64,000 nucleotides of DNA from Paenibacillaceae bacterium (lineage in GTDB: Bacteria > Bacillota > Clostridia > Lachnospirales > Lachnospiraceae): positions 1 through 64,000 of the forward strand of contig SVDU01000002.1 of NCBI GenBank assembly GCA_015057705.1, in the 5' to 3' direction. Position numbers and translations under genes: made by a program. Below, one piece after another: positions 11,099-18,803 of the stretch; positions within the stretch are counted from its first letter, which is position 1, and each line of letters opens with the position of its first letter. The notes beneath the pieces were generated by a model. That model ran no database searches and was not told the DNA's origin. It saw only the letters and a list, made by a program, of their open reading frames with translations.

Positions 11099-11926
11099 TT
11101 ATTTTTCGTAAAGAAACTCTTCTGGCAGGGTAACTTTAAAATCACGGGCAAGATCTTTAAAGTTCTGTGGTGTGATTGTCTGCAGTTTATCCGGACGTAT
11201 GGATAAAACCTTTACCAGAATCTCCGCTGACTTTTCAACCGTATGCATTAATCCGAAGGTTAAGTCAAAGTCTTCACCAGAAGCGAAAAGACCATGATGG
11301 GCCCATACTGCCACGTCGTATTTCTTCATTAACTCACTGGTAGCAACAGCGATCTCGCGTCCGCCTGGTACCATCCAGCCAACGACACCAACACCACTTG
11401 GGAAAACAACGGGACATTCGGTAGCCATCTCCCATAACTCTCTTGTAAATACACGATCTTCCAATGGCAGTACAAAGGTTAATGCAATTACATTGGCCGG
11501 ATGAGCATGGTAAATGACCCGGTGCATACCATTGGTGGCAATCTTCTTTACTTCATGGTTCATTAAATGGGAAGGCAGCTCACTGGTGGGGCGTCCTCCG
11601 TTTACAAGTCCCCAGCAGATCCGGTAATTTTCTCCGGATTCATCGATTTCTATGATACAGGTGTTGGCAGCCGGATCTAAAATCACATTGCGAAAATATT
11701 TTCCGCTTCCTGTGACCATAAAATATTCTCCTGCCAGGTCCTTAACCGTTGTTCCGATAGGCTGCCAGGAAGTGTTCTGATCTAACTCTTCCTTTACAGA
11801 CTCCACTTCCTCTGCCTTAATCCGGTAGCTTAAATTGCCACCGTTTCTTTCATGCCAGTTCTGTTTAAAACCATCGTCACACATACGGATAAAGCCTTTT
11901 ACAAATTCTGCATCTAATATCTTCAT
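11099..11926 (-). CDS. rhaD: Rhamnulose-1-phosphate aldolase
   Basis: Class II zinc aldolase cleaving L-rhamnulose 1-phosphate to dihydroxyacetone phosphate and L-lactaldehyde. The 275 residues match the family. Visible motifs include NGGNLSYRI, the phosphate-binding MVTGSGKYFRN, the Glu of RPTSELPSHLMNH, the metal-ligand pair YHAHPANVIAL, and a third His in AVWAHHGLFASG. It is the last gene of the rha operon, 11 bp after rhaA. Lactaldehyde handling genes are not present nearby. Confidence 0.96.
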   Translation of the reverse strand: MKILDAEFVKGFIRMCDDGFKQNWHERNGGNLSYRIKAEEVESVKEELDQNTSWQPIGTTVKDLAGEYFMVTGSGKYFRNVILDPAANTCIIEIDESGENYRICWGLVNGGRPTSELPSHLMNHEVKKIATNGMHRVIYHAHPANVIALTFVLPLEDRVFTRELWEMATECPVVFPSGVGVVGWMVPGGREIAVATSELMKKYDVAVWAHHGLFASGEDFDLTFGLMHTVEKSAEILVKVLSIRPDKLQTITPQNFKDLARDFKVTLPEEFLYEK

Positions 11927-11937
11927 TTTTTTCTCCT

Positions 11938-13188
11938 CTATTTGCGGTCTGTCAGCACTTCTTTTTCATAAGCGGTAATCTGGCTGAACCAGTCTTCTTT
12001 TGCAGGTACTCCGTTTAACTCACAGAAATAATTCCATACATCACCGATTGGATAGAGCTTTAACTCTTCCTGAAGCATCATAAGCTCTGTGAAATTACGG
12101 GATTCCTGTAACGCAGCCAGTTTTTCATTGGGAAGCAGAAGGGCATTTAAAAGAGCTTTCTGCATATTTCTCATTCCTACTACCCAGGCGCTTAAACGGT
12201 TAATACTGGCATCAAAAAAGTCCAGAGCCAAAAGGACACGGTCTGCTCCGCCACGCACAACCTCTTTCGCGATCTCTTTCGTCTCATCGTCAAACAGTAC
12301 CACATGGTCACTGTCCCAGCGAACTGGTCTGGTTACATGAAGTGCTACTTTATCAAAAAACAGAAGCATGGAAGAGATCTTATCGGAAACTACCTCAGTC
12401 GGATGATAATGTCCGCTGTCTAACAGGCAGAGAATATCATTCTTTGATGCATAGTTCATATAAAATTCATGGGAGCCTACGGTACAGCTTTCCATACCAA
12501 TGCCAAATACCTTTGATTCCACTGCAACGAATACCTTAGACTTATCGTAATCCACAGAAAGAATCTGGTCAAGGGAATCTTTTAATCTTGCTCTCGGTGA
12601 GGTACGGTCGGCAGGAATGTCCTTAAATCCGTCCGGAATCCAGATATTCATGGTACAGGGTGTACCTAACTCTTCAGCAAAATACTGGGAAATACGGATG
12701 CACGCCTGTACATGGCGGATCCAGAATGCCCTAATTTCAGGATCTTCGCTTGATAAGGTGGCATGCTCTGCCTTTGAATGGGAAAATAAGGTAGGATTAA
12801 AATCAATGCCGATTTCTCTCTCTTTCGCAAATTCCACCCATTTTGCAAAATGCTTTGGCTCCAGCTGATCCCGGTCAGCCCATTCTCCCTCTTCAAAGAC
12901 TGCGTAGCTTGCATGAAGATTAATTCTGTGTTTTCCAGGAATCAGGCTCAGCGCCTTGTCCATATCTGCCATCAGTTCTTTGGGATTGCGTGCCCGTCCC
13001 GGATAATTTCCGGTGGTCTGGATTCCTCCTGATAATGCACCGGCTCCATCAAATCCGGTTACGTCATCACCCTGCCAGCAGTGCATGGAAATGGGGATCT
13101 GTTTCAGTGCAAGAAGTACCTGGTCTGTATCAACGCCTACTGCTTTATATGATTCCTTTGCTGCTTCATATCTTTCTTTGATTGTCAT
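11938..13188 (-). CDS. rhaA: L-rhamnose isomerase
   Basis: Converts L-rhamnose to L-rhamnulose with a divalent metal. The 416 residues agree with the family (about 415-420). Signatures include [57 protein letters not shown] and WDSDHVV. The ATG at 13188 is preceded by AAAGGA; an upstream in-frame ATG at 13215 has no ribosome site and would overlap rhaM. It lies between rhaM and rhaD. Confidence 0.97.
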   Translation of the reverse strand: MTIKERYEAAKESYKAVGVDTDQVLLALKQIPISMHCWQGDDVTGFDGAGALSGGIQTTGNYPGRARNPKELMADMDKALSLIPGKHRINLHASYAVFEEGEWADRDQLEPKHFAKWVEFAKEREIGIDFNPTLFSHSKAEHATLSSEDPEIRAFWIRHVQACIRISQYFAEELGTPCTMNIWIPDGFKDIPADRTSPRARLKDSLDQILSVDYDKSKVFVAVESKVFGIGMESCTVGSHEFYMNYASKNDILCLLDSGHYHPTEVVSDKISSMLLFFDKVALHVTRPVRWDSDHVVLFDDETKEIAKEVVRGGADRVLLALDFFDASINRLSAWVVGMRNMQKALLNALLLPNEKLAALQESRNFTELMMLQEELKLYPIGDVWNYFCELNGVPAKEDWFSQITAYEKEVLTDRK

Positions 13189-13211
13189 ATTTATTTCTTC
13201 CTTTCTTTTTT

Positions 13212-13526
13212 TCAATCTAAATGAAATACTGGTTTTAACCCGTCTGAAACAGGGCTATTGTCAGGATTTGTTTTCATAATATCTGCCATATAGTCCCACC
13301 ATTTACGGTTAATTGGTGTATCGGCAGATTTCGCCCATTTCTCTTCCTCTTCTATTTCAATATATCCATAAAGCACATTGGTTTCTTCATCTAAAAATAT
13401 GGAATAATTATGTCCGCCGCATTCATGAATCATTTCTTTCATTTCCGGCCAAAGCAGATTGTGGCGTCTCTCATATTCCTCCGCCATTCCTTCATTTAAA
13501 TACATTTTAAATGATTTTCTGATCAT
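13212..13526 (-). CDS. rhaM: L-rhamnose mutarotase
   Basis: Interconverts the anomers of L-rhamnose. The 104 residues carry the family pattern: [13 protein letters not shown] with the catalytic His, [23 protein letters not shown], and [19 protein letters not shown] precedes the ATG. It lies between rhaB and rhaA in the operon. Confidence 0.95.
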   Translation of the reverse strand: MIRKSFKMYLNEGMAEEYERRHNLLWPEMKEMIHECGGHNYSIFLDEETNVLYGYIEIEEEEKWAKSADTPINRKWWDYMADIMKTNPDNSPVSDGLKPVFHLD

Positions 13527-13552
13527 ATAGTTCCTCTCCTGTTCACGGCCGA

Positions 13553-14983
13553 TTACAGCGGCTTATATTCTTTTACAGCAAATGACTGGTATACTGATTC
13601 TCTTGCTGCTTTTAAATCTTCAAATTCTCCATATGAGATCATCTGAGCCAGCAGATTTCCAATCGCAGTGGCTTCTCCCGGTCCGGCATAAACGGTTTTC
13701 CCCGTCTGTTTTGCAGTTAATTCATTTAGGTAAGCTGCATTGGAACCGCCTCCCACCACATGAAGACTGGAATATGTTTTTCCTGTAATGGACTGAAGCT
13801 CTTTGGCTGTCTCTTTATAGCATACAGCAAGACTGTTATAAATCACTGCCGCAATTTCTCCTGCACTTTTTGGTACGGGCTGGTTATTTCTCTGACAGAA
13901 CTCAGCAACCGCATTGATCATACTCTCAGGAGCCAGAAAACAGTTATCGTTACAGTCAACCAGAGAAGGAATACTTTCCTTTGATGCAAGCTCACACAGT
14001 TCTGCAAAGGAATAAATCTCTCCTCTCCCCGCCAGCTCTTTTTTCACTGACTGTATCATCCAAAGTCCCATAATATTTTTTAAATACCGATAACGGAAAT
14101 CGTACCCGCCTTCGTTGGTAAAATTAGCTTCCATACTTTTGATGGAACAGTCGGCAGCCGGAAGTTCGGTTCCCATAAGCGACCACGTTCCTGAGCTGAT
14201 ATATAGTATGTCCTCCTTAAGTTCTTCTTTTCCCGGAACTTTAGGAACAGCCATTACCGCAGATCCGGTATCATGAGTCGCAGGTAATACCACAGTACAG
14301 GAAAATCCCACCTCTTTTATGATCTCCTCAGTGAATAGGCCCACCTTAGTTCCAGGCATGGAAAGCGGTCTAAATAACTTCTCCGGATAGGAAAGCATAC
14401 GAATCAGTTCATAATCCCAATCCTCGGTTACAGGGCTGACCAGCTGGGTAGTGGTAGCATTGGTATACTCCTGTTTCTTTTCTCCCGTCAGCAGAAAATG
14501 AAAGTAATCCGGTATCATAAGGAGCGATTCGGCTCTATTAAGAAGATCTGGTTCTTTCTCCTTAATAGCCATCAGCTGATAAATCGTATTGAAGATCTGT
14601 TTTTGAATTCCGGTTCTCGTATATAGATCATTCTGGGAAATGATTTCATATACCTTTTCATCCATTCCCGTTGTTCTGTCATCCCGGTATCCTGCTGCCC
14701 TTCCAAGAATTTTATTCTCCTCATCAAGAAGGACAAAATCCACTGCCCAGGTGTCAATGCCCATGCTGACGGGTATCTTACCAAGTTTTTTACACTGCTT
14801 CAGTCCCTCTTTTATTTCAGCGAATAAGGACTCCACATCCCAGGATAAATGACCATTCTCCTGCTTCATGCCGTTGTCAAAACGGTAAATCTCTTCCAGA
14901 ATTATCTTGTTGTCCTTCACAGTGCCGAGTATATGACGACCACTGGAGGCTCCAATGTCTACGGCAAGATAATATTTTTCCAT
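13553..14983 (-). CDS. rhaB: Rhamnulokinase
   Basis: FGGY-family kinase phosphorylating L-rhamnulose. The 476 residues show the first phosphate loop LAVDIGASSGRHILG, GIDTWAVDFVLLD, PATHDTGSAVMAVP, the YISSGTWSLMG segment and the C-terminal VVGGGSNAAYLNELTA. I chose the ATG at 14983; an in-frame GTG three codons upstream is less likely. The ribosome site is weak (AAAGAG), and a 52-bp tandem repeat sits directly upstream. It is first in the order rhaB-rhaM-rhaA-rhaD. No rhamnose transporter is present nearby. Confidence 0.96.
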   Translation of the reverse strand: MEKYYLAVDIGASSGRHILGTVKDNKIILEEIYRFDNGMKQENGHLSWDVESLFAEIKEGLKQCKKLGKIPVSMGIDTWAVDFVLLDEENKILGRAAGYRDDRTTGMDEKVYEIISQNDLYTRTGIQKQIFNTIYQLMAIKEKEPDLLNRAESLLMIPDYFHFLLTGEKKQEYTNATTTQLVSPVTEDWDYELIRMLSYPEKLFRPLSMPGTKVGLFTEEIIKEVGFSCTVVLPATHDTGSAVMAVPKVPGKEELKEDILYISSGTWSLMGTELPAADCSIKSMEANFTNEGGYDFRYRYLKNIMGLWMIQSVKKELAGRGEIYSFAELCELASKESIPSLVDCNDNCFLAPESMINAVAEFCQRNNQPVPKSAGEIAAVIYNSLAVCYKETAKELQSITGKTYSSLHVVGGGSNAAYLNELTAKQTGKTVYAGPGEATAIGNLLAQMISYGEFEDLKAARESVYQSFAVKEYKPL

Positions 14984-14996
14984 ACGCACCACACTC

Positions 14997-15120
14997 TTTC
15001 ATTATTATTGCCCACGCTCTCTGGGCATAAAGGGATACCCGCAGGGTGTTTCATTATTATTGCCCACGCTCTCTGGGCATAAAGGGATACCCGCAGGTTA
15101 TTTCATTATTATTGCCCACC
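14997..15120. repeat. 52-bp tandem repeat (2.4 copies) in front of rhaB
   Basis: Copies start at 14997, 15049 and 15101 (the last truncated after 20 bp). The unit starts TTTCATTATTATTGCCCA and contains an inverted repeat GCCCA-N7-TGGGC plus the palindrome GGGATACCC. The two complete copies are identical except at their last bases. The repeat lies between the likely rha promoter and rhaB, so it would be in the rhaB leader. Confidence 0.95.
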
Positions 15121-15158
15121 CACATTTCTATTTATATCATAACGGATATTTAAATAAA

Positions 15159-15197
15159 AAATAAGGTCGCTGTTTAATTAAAACTGCGTCCTTATTT
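15159..15197 (-). terminator. Terminator-like hairpin upstream of the rha operon
   Basis: The stem AAATAAGG-CGC/GCG-CCTTATTT (one T-T mismatch) is followed on the minus strand by a T-rich run. It would stop minus-strand transcription from the 17-kb side before rhaB. A TATGAT box just downstream on the minus strand (15134-15139) could be the rha promoter. A related sequence recurs at 17350-17365. The rest of the gap 15121-15397 holds the divergent CarD promoter and no gene. Confidence 0.55.
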
Positions 15198-15296
15198 GCA
15201 TTTTCTTTTAAAGTCACAGGAAAATATTAAATAGATTAACCCGTAATATAGTCGTAAGTTTGGGTATAATCGCCGTATACACCTCGTCTGCAATTG

Positions 15297-15305
15297 TGCT
15301 ATAAT
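15297..15305 (+). promoter_or_regulatory. Extended -10 promoter of the CarD-like gene
   Basis: TGC-TATAAT (15297-15305) is an extended -10 element without a good -35 box. The leader to the start codon at 15398 is about 85 nt. Confidence 0.6.
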
Positions 15306-15397
15306 ATAAATATCAAATGTGTGGTTTGCTTTACGGGTACGTGAGTCCGGTTTTAGTGAACTGCATTTTTTATTTTATCAGAAAGAGGTGAGATATT

Positions 15398-15892
15398 ATG
15401 AACATAGGTGATGTCTTTATATACGGAAGTCATGGTATTTGTGAGGTTACCGGATTACAGGATATGTGTATGGATGAAAAAATCGGCCAATATTATGTAC
15501 TCAAACCTGTTTACCATGCTGCCGCCACAGTATACATTTCATCTATAAGTAGCAGAAGAAAAACTGAAATTCGCCATATTCTTTCTGCAGATGAAATTTT
15601 CTCTCTACTAAAAAAAATGCCGGATAAAGATCACATTTGGAATAAAGATAATCGTAAGCGAAAAGAATTATACGGCCAGATTCTTGCAGATGGTAACCGT
15701 TCCGAACTTTTAAAAATGATAAAAACTTTACGTTGGCACAAGCAAGAGATAAAAAACACAAATAAAAATAACAAACTACAGATTTCCGATGAAGACTTTC
15801 TTAAGGATGCTGAAAAAGCGCTTTGCGAGGAGTTTGCTTATGTATTGAACATCAAGCGTGAAGAGGTTATTCCGTTTATTTATGAACAGTGA
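15398..15892 (+). CDS. CarD/CdnL-family transcription regulator
   Basis: A 164-residue protein with an N-terminal RNA-polymerase-interacting domain (MNIGDVFIYGSHGICEVTGL, then YYVLKPVYHAAATVYI). This is the Tudor-like CarD_CdnL_TRCF fold that contacts the polymerase beta subunit. The helical C-terminal part (RSELLKMIKTLRWHKQE, DAEKALCEEFAYVLNI) fits family members. CarD proteins stabilise open promoter complexes. The target genes here are unknown. GAGGTGAG gives a good ribosome site. The gene is more AT-rich than the surrounding metabolic genes. Confidence 0.88.
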   Translation: MNIGDVFIYGSHGICEVTGLQDMCMDEKIGQYYVLKPVYHAAATVYISSISSRRKTEIRHILSADEIFSLLKKMPDKDHIWNKDNRKRKELYGQILADGNRSELLKMIKTLRWHKQEIKNTNKNNKLQISDEDFLKDAEKALCEEFAYVLNIKREEVIPFIYEQ

Positions 15893-16020
15893 TGTTAACC
15901 CATTTTACATGTAATCGATTAATTTAATTTCATTCCTTATTGGCATGTCAAGACCACTTTAAATCTCATACAAATCAACCCCTTATTTCATTATTGTTTT
16001 TCCCACAGATAATATCTGTT

Positions 16021-16195
16021 TTAACACAAAACGAACCTGAATTTATAGTAAAATATAAAAAGCTGAAATAATCACCAGTGAGAAATCCCTCATAAGGTAT
16101 TTAGTGGTTGGCTGAAACCTAACTAATCATTAGATTACCTTGTTTGGACTTGAACACCCATAAACTCCCGACTATTCAATTTATTATTTTTTTCA
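16021..16195 (+). ncRNA. Candidate noncoding RNA behind an orphan promoter
   Basis: A near-consensus promoter, TTAACA (16021-16026), 17 bp, TATAGT (16044-16049), starts a stretch with no ATG and no ORF until the separate cspA promoter at 16203. The expected RNA (about 16056-16190) contains complementary segments: AAGGTA with TACCTT and an inner GGTT-GGCTGA-AACC hairpin. It ends before a T-rich run. I do not recognise the RNA family; 6S RNA is one thing to test. The rest of 15893-16020 shows nothing. Confidence 0.4.
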
Positions 16196-16202
16196 TTTTT
16201 TC

Positions 16203-16231
16203 TTGACATACTCAAATTATCGTGTTATACT
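16203..16231 (+). promoter_or_regulatory. cspA promoter
   Basis: TTGACA (16203-16208), 17 bp, TATACT (16226-16231). The predicted start near 16238 gives a leader of about 120 nt. Confidence 0.85.
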
Positions 16232-16260
16232 ACGGATAGTATTTTAATAAAGTCTTGATT

Positions 16261-16312
16261 TCGCATATATACGTAAGTCATTATTCTATTGATGATTTAC
16301 GCATATGTGCGA
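16261..16312 (+). promoter_or_regulatory. Long hairpin in the cspA leader
   Basis: A 16-bp outer stem (16261-16276 with 16297-16312, one G-U pair and one A-C mismatch) continues into TCAT/ATGA around a short loop, and TTTTTAGTTTT follows. The shape suits either a cold-responsive RNA switch, as in other cold-shock mRNAs, or a transcription attenuator. Confidence 0.6.
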
Positions 16313-16358
16313 TTTTTAGTTTTATCAAATATAATTTTAATTTAAGGAGGTATCTTTA

Positions 16359-16559
16359 ATGAATAAAGGTACAGTAAAATGGTTTAATGCACAAAAGGGA
16401 TTTGGTTTTATCAGCGACGAGAAGGGTAACGATATTTTCGTTCATTTCTCAGGTCTGGCTATGGACGGTTATAAGTCATTAGATGACGGACAGTCTGTAA
16501 CATTTGATGTTACAGAGGGTAATCGTGGGTTACAAGCTGTAAACGTTAACCTCGCATAA
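16359..16559 (+). CDS. cspA: Cold-shock protein (CspA family)
   Basis: A 66-residue single cold-shock domain that binds single-stranded RNA and DNA. Both RNP motifs are intact: KGFGFIS (RNP1) and DIFVHFS (RNP2). AAGGAGG lies 9 bases before the ATG. The protein is full length for the family. It is monocistronic, with its own promoter, long structured leader and terminator. Confidence 0.96.
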   Translation: MNKGTVKWFNAQKGFGFISDEKGNDIFVHFSGLAMDGYKSLDDGQSVTFDVTEGNRGLQAVNVNLA

Positions 16560-16564
16560 ACATT

Positions 16565-16594
16565 AAAAAGACTGCTTTCGAGTGGTCTTTTTTT
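16565..16594 (+). terminator. cspA terminator
   Basis: AAAAAGAC pairs with GTCTTTTT with a bulge, around a GC-rich loop, followed by a seven-T run. It lies 5 bases after the cspA stop. Confidence 0.8.
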
Positions 16595-16601
16595 ATTTCT
16601 T

Positions 16602-16697
16602 TCAAAAGTTTTCTTCATTGCCTCCATGAGATCGATGATGGGGCATAGTAAGTGCGAGACACGCTGACAGCGTACCTACGGTTAATAATTTTCTCAT
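16602..16697 (-). CDS. Small putative lipoprotein or secreted peptide (31 aa)
   Basis: A 31-codon ORF with a perfect ribosome site (GGAGG 6 bases before the ATG). The product starts MRKLLTVGTLSACLALTM, a basic N-terminus plus hydrophobic core with LSAC, which fits a lipobox. It continues with a short His/Gly/Asn-rich end (PHHRSHGGNEENF). It converges on the cspA terminator. It is too short for a confident family call. It may be a real small lipoprotein, a peptide pheromone precursor or the remnant of a longer gene. Confidence 0.45.
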   Translation of the reverse strand: MRKLLTVGTLSACLALTMPHHRSHGGNEENF

Positions 16698-16772
16698 AAA
16701 TCCTCCAAAAGTTTGTCATTTTAGAGAACACAAGCGTGGCAATGAAAGGGCAGGAAAATAGCGGCTGCTCTC

Positions 16773-16801
16773 TTGATTTTGAATTCCAGATATGCTATAT
16801 T
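16773..16801 (+). promoter_or_regulatory. Promoter of the antisense RNA
   Basis: TTGATT (16773-16778), 17 bp, TATATT (16796-16801), with an extended TGC before the -10 box. It points toward the 3' end of the toxin gene on the other strand. Confidence 0.65.
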
Positions 16802-16807
16802 AGAATT

Positions 16808-16907
16808 ACAAAAGGAACAACCGCCCCTCCACAAGGGGTTGGCCATGAATAAGATAGAAAATTCCACCCTCAAACACGTCCAATGTTTTACAAGGGTGGT
16901 TTTCTAT
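16808..16907 (+). ncRNA. Putative antisense RNA antitoxin
   Basis: The predicted transcript of about 100 nt starts after the promoter at 16773-16801. It forms a CCCCT/AGGGG hairpin near its 5' end and ends in a long hairpin (ATAGAAAA-CCACCCT with AGGGTGGTTTTCTAT, 16854-16907) followed by U. The same hairpin can terminate the toxin mRNA from the opposite strand, so the two RNAs would overlap at their 3' ends, as in TxpA/RatA. No ORF is needed to explain it. The assignment is structural inference. Confidence 0.55.
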
Positions 16908-16936
16908 GCCTGTTTCCAGGACTTTATAGAAAAACG

Positions 16937-17020
16937 CTACTTACAATTATAAAAAATAAAGGTAAGCAATGCTAAAATGAACATACCAAAGGCCATAAGG
17001 TCTTTAAAGTCATATTTCAT
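16937..17020 (-). CDS. Type I toxin, holin-like membrane peptide (27 aa)
   Basis: The peptide of 27 residues begins MKYDFKDLMAFGMFILALLT and ends with an aromatic segment and a final Lys. The pattern is a short charged N-terminus, one membrane helix with the FGMFILALLTFI core, and a C-terminal Lys, as in the putative holin-like toxins (TxpA/BsrG/PepA1 type). AGGAGG sits 8 bases before the ATG and overlaps a hairpin (17033-17050) that could restrict translation. An antisense RNA candidate lies at the 3' end. Expected action is membrane damage when unrepressed. The length and context fit the family well. Confidence 0.7.
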   Translation of the reverse strand: MKYDFKDLMAFGMFILALLTFIFYNCK

Positions 17021-17032
17021 TCGCACCACCTC

Positions 17033-17050
17033 CTATCTATGTAAAGATAG
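17033..17050 (-). promoter_or_regulatory. Ribosome-site-adjacent hairpin in the toxin leader
   Basis: CTATCT pairs with AGATAG around a 6-nt loop. The 3' arm overlaps the first two bases of the AGGAGG site (17029-17034) of the small toxin. Confidence 0.6.
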
Positions 17051-17092
17051 AAGGCCAACGCCCTTGCAGTGACACGATTGTTCCATCTCACT

Positions 17093-17121
17093 ATGGTAAC
17101 ATATCCTATTTCAATGTGCAA
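17093..17121 (-). promoter_or_regulatory. Promoter of the small toxin
   Basis: TTGCAC (17116-17121), 17 bp, TACCAT (17093-17098), with an extended TGT before the -10 box. The predicted start near 17086 gives a 65-nt leader. Confidence 0.6.
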
Positions 17122-17241
17122 TTACTTTTCCCAGGCTGCAGGCGAAGTAACGGCCTTGCTGCCGTTTCTCAATTATCTTCGACTCCAATATTCACCATGC
17201 CCACACAAAGACAATTCTTAATAATTAACCACAATTCAAAA

Positions 17242-17278
17242 CGTCACGGAAATACTGAAATTCAGTATATTCGTGACG
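17242..17278. repeat. 37-nt near-perfect palindrome
   Basis: An 18-bp stem (CGTCACG...CGTGACG with ATACTGAA/TTCAGTAT inside, one G-T pair and one mismatch) closes on a single-base loop. On the minus strand it is followed by TTTTG, so it may terminate transcription from 17391-17624. It could equally be a dispersed hairpin repeat. The gap 17122-17390 otherwise holds only the repeat motif at 17350-17365. Confidence 0.75.
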
Positions 17279-17349
17279 CTTGATTATATTTTAACACCAT
17301 TTTGCATAAATAAGAACAACGAATAATAAATTGAAGCATAGATAAATTA

Positions 17350-17365
17350 GCGTCCTTATTCGCAT
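17350..17365. repeat. 16-bp motif shared with the rha upstream region
   Basis: GCGTCCTTATTCGCAT here and GCGTCCTTATTTGCAT at 15186-15201 are identical at 15 of 16 bases. Both lie beside AAATAAG-type hairpin sequences and bracket the gene-poor 15.2-17.4 kb stretch. Confidence 0.6.
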
Positions 17366-17390
17366 CCCCACCCAATTGCTTTTAATCTTC

Positions 17391-17624
17391 CTACTCAGCC
17401 TTGGAAGAAATAAGTAATTCCTTTAAATCCATAATAGACATTTCGTGCTCGTCCAGTATTGTGGATACTTCCTTAAACTGTTCCAGCTTTATTTTATCCT
17501 GAATTTCTTTTTCCTTTTCATCCAGTGTAATAAGACTTTCCTTATACTGCTTGATGGATTCCTGAACTTCCGTTAACTCTTCCTGAAGTTTCTCAAGCGC
17601 TGTTTTTCTAACTCCTCTTGGCAT
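17391..17624 (-). CDS. Small coiled-coil protein, unknown function
   Basis: A 77-residue protein starting MPRGVRKTALEKLQEELTEV. Nearly all of it is a charged amphipathic helix (heptad-like Glu/Lys pattern to about residue 50), followed by EVSTILDEHEMSIMDLKELL. The start at 17624 has AAAGGAGAGG upstream; an in-frame ATG at 17696 has none. A plausible promoter is TTGGTT-N17-TAATAT upstream on the same strand. The family is unknown to me, but small basic-start coiled-coil proteins of this kind are common in Lachnospiraceae. Confidence 0.7.
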   Translation of the reverse strand: MPRGVRKTALEKLQEELTEVQESIKQYKESLITLDEKEKEIQDKIKLEQFKEVSTILDEHEMSIMDLKELLISSKAE

Positions 17625-17813
17625 ATTGGTCCTCTCCTTTACAGATATTATTAAATTAACCATATATAACCAAGTATATGCAGAAATGATTTTCATTATT
17701 ACAAAAATACAAGTTATTAATAAATTATCTTTGTTTTCTTTTCTTCATTTTTTAAGCATCTCTTCCGGTTTTTCATCCTTAACAAAGAAGAAAAGGGATA
17801 CTCCTTAATACTA

Positions 17814-18803
17814 CTATCTCTTCCCATCGGGAAATGGCAGCGTTACATTCTTATCCCTGTATTCTTTTGGAGACATGCCGTAGTAATTTCGGAAAATCCG
17901 ATGAAAATAACTGGTATTGTCATATCCTACTGCTATCGATATATCTGTGATAGAAAGTCTGGTATTCAGAAGAAGAAAGGATGCCTGATTCAGCCGCTTA
18001 ATCTGAATGAGTTCCTTAAATGTCCGGCCGGTGAGACGTTTTACTGCTCTGCTCAGCCAGTAAATATTGTAATTTAAGCTGGCTGCAAGTTCTGTCAGTT
18101 CCCCATCTTTATAATTTTCATCGATGAATTTTAAAACCTGAAAAGTCAGCTTCTGGTCAAAACTTTCTGATGTATGGCTGATCTTATCGGTGTAGTGCAT
18201 GAGTTGAAGAAATAAAAGCCCCATTGTAACCTGATTGATGCTTCTTTTATTTGGCTGGTCATTGAGCAGAGTCCATACCATATTTTCCACCAGATTTTGT
18301 ACTGGAAGAACGTCAGCCACCTGAAAATGCAGGTAACTGGCATAGCGTGGATCAAAGCAAAGACTGCCTACCAGAAAATCTCTTAAAAGGTTCTTCTCCT
18401 CTCCCATCATCTGAAAAGCAGTATCAAAAAACTCAGGAAGAATGATAAAATTAACGGCAATATCTCCCTCACCTGCAGGAAGTATTTCCTGTGTTGCATG
18501 CTGATTTAAAAACAGCAGTTCCCCGGTTTTTAATACTACCTCTTCCCCGTCAATCCGGTGGGTGGTCTCTCCCTGGCACATATAAATCACTTCTATATAA
18601 TTATGTTTATGTCTTGGGAAATGGACAAATCTGGTATGAGGTCTGATGCGGATCATTTTACCATGCTCTAACATCTTTCTGCTGTCGATCACCAGCTCCT
18701 GGCCCTCTGTATACCTCTTCCGGTCGATTTCCGTCCGGCCGTTTATGATCTCCCGTTCCTCATCGGTAATCACTGCAAGACGGTTTATAATCTCCTGATT
18801 CAC
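17814..18803 (-). CDS. AraC-family transcription regulator with cupin sensor domain
   Basis: A 329-residue regulator. An N-terminal cupin-like arm (RFVHFPRHKHNYIEVIYMCQ, then GELLFLNQHATQEI) is followed by a C-terminal double helix-turn-helix (LAASLNYNIYWLSRAVKRLT and SITDISIAVGYDNTSYFHRI, ending YGMSPKEYR). I chose a GTG start at 18803: it shares GTGA with the stop of the upstream gene and has GGAGG about 10 bases before it. An ATG at 18854 would add 17 residues. It could control sugar genes such as the nearby rha operon, but nothing in the sequence proves it. Confidence 0.85.
   Translation of the reverse strand: MNQEIINRLAVITDEEREIINGRTEIDRKRYTEGQELVIDSRKMLEHGKMIRIRPHTRFVHFPRHKHNYIEVIYMCQGETTHRIDGEEVVLKTGELLFLNQHATQEILPAGEGDIAVNFIILPEFFDTAFQMMGEEKNLLRDFLVGSLCFDPRYASYLHFQVADVLPVQNLVENMVWTLLNDQPNKRSINQVTMGLLFLQLMHYTDKISHTSESFDQKLTFQVLKFIDENYKDGELTELAASLNYNIYWLSRAVKRLTGRTFKELIQIKRLNQASFLLLNTRLSITDISIAVGYDNTSYFHRIFRNYYGMSPKEYRDKNVTLPFPDGKR

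Noticed and set aside
14997-15120. CRISPR array candidate
   Set aside because: The 52-bp units are directly adjacent with no variable spacers and no cas genes nearby.
16130-16170. tRNA-like T-loop (GTTCAAGTCC) on the minus strand
   Set aside because: There is no acceptor stem, D arm or anticodon arm around it.
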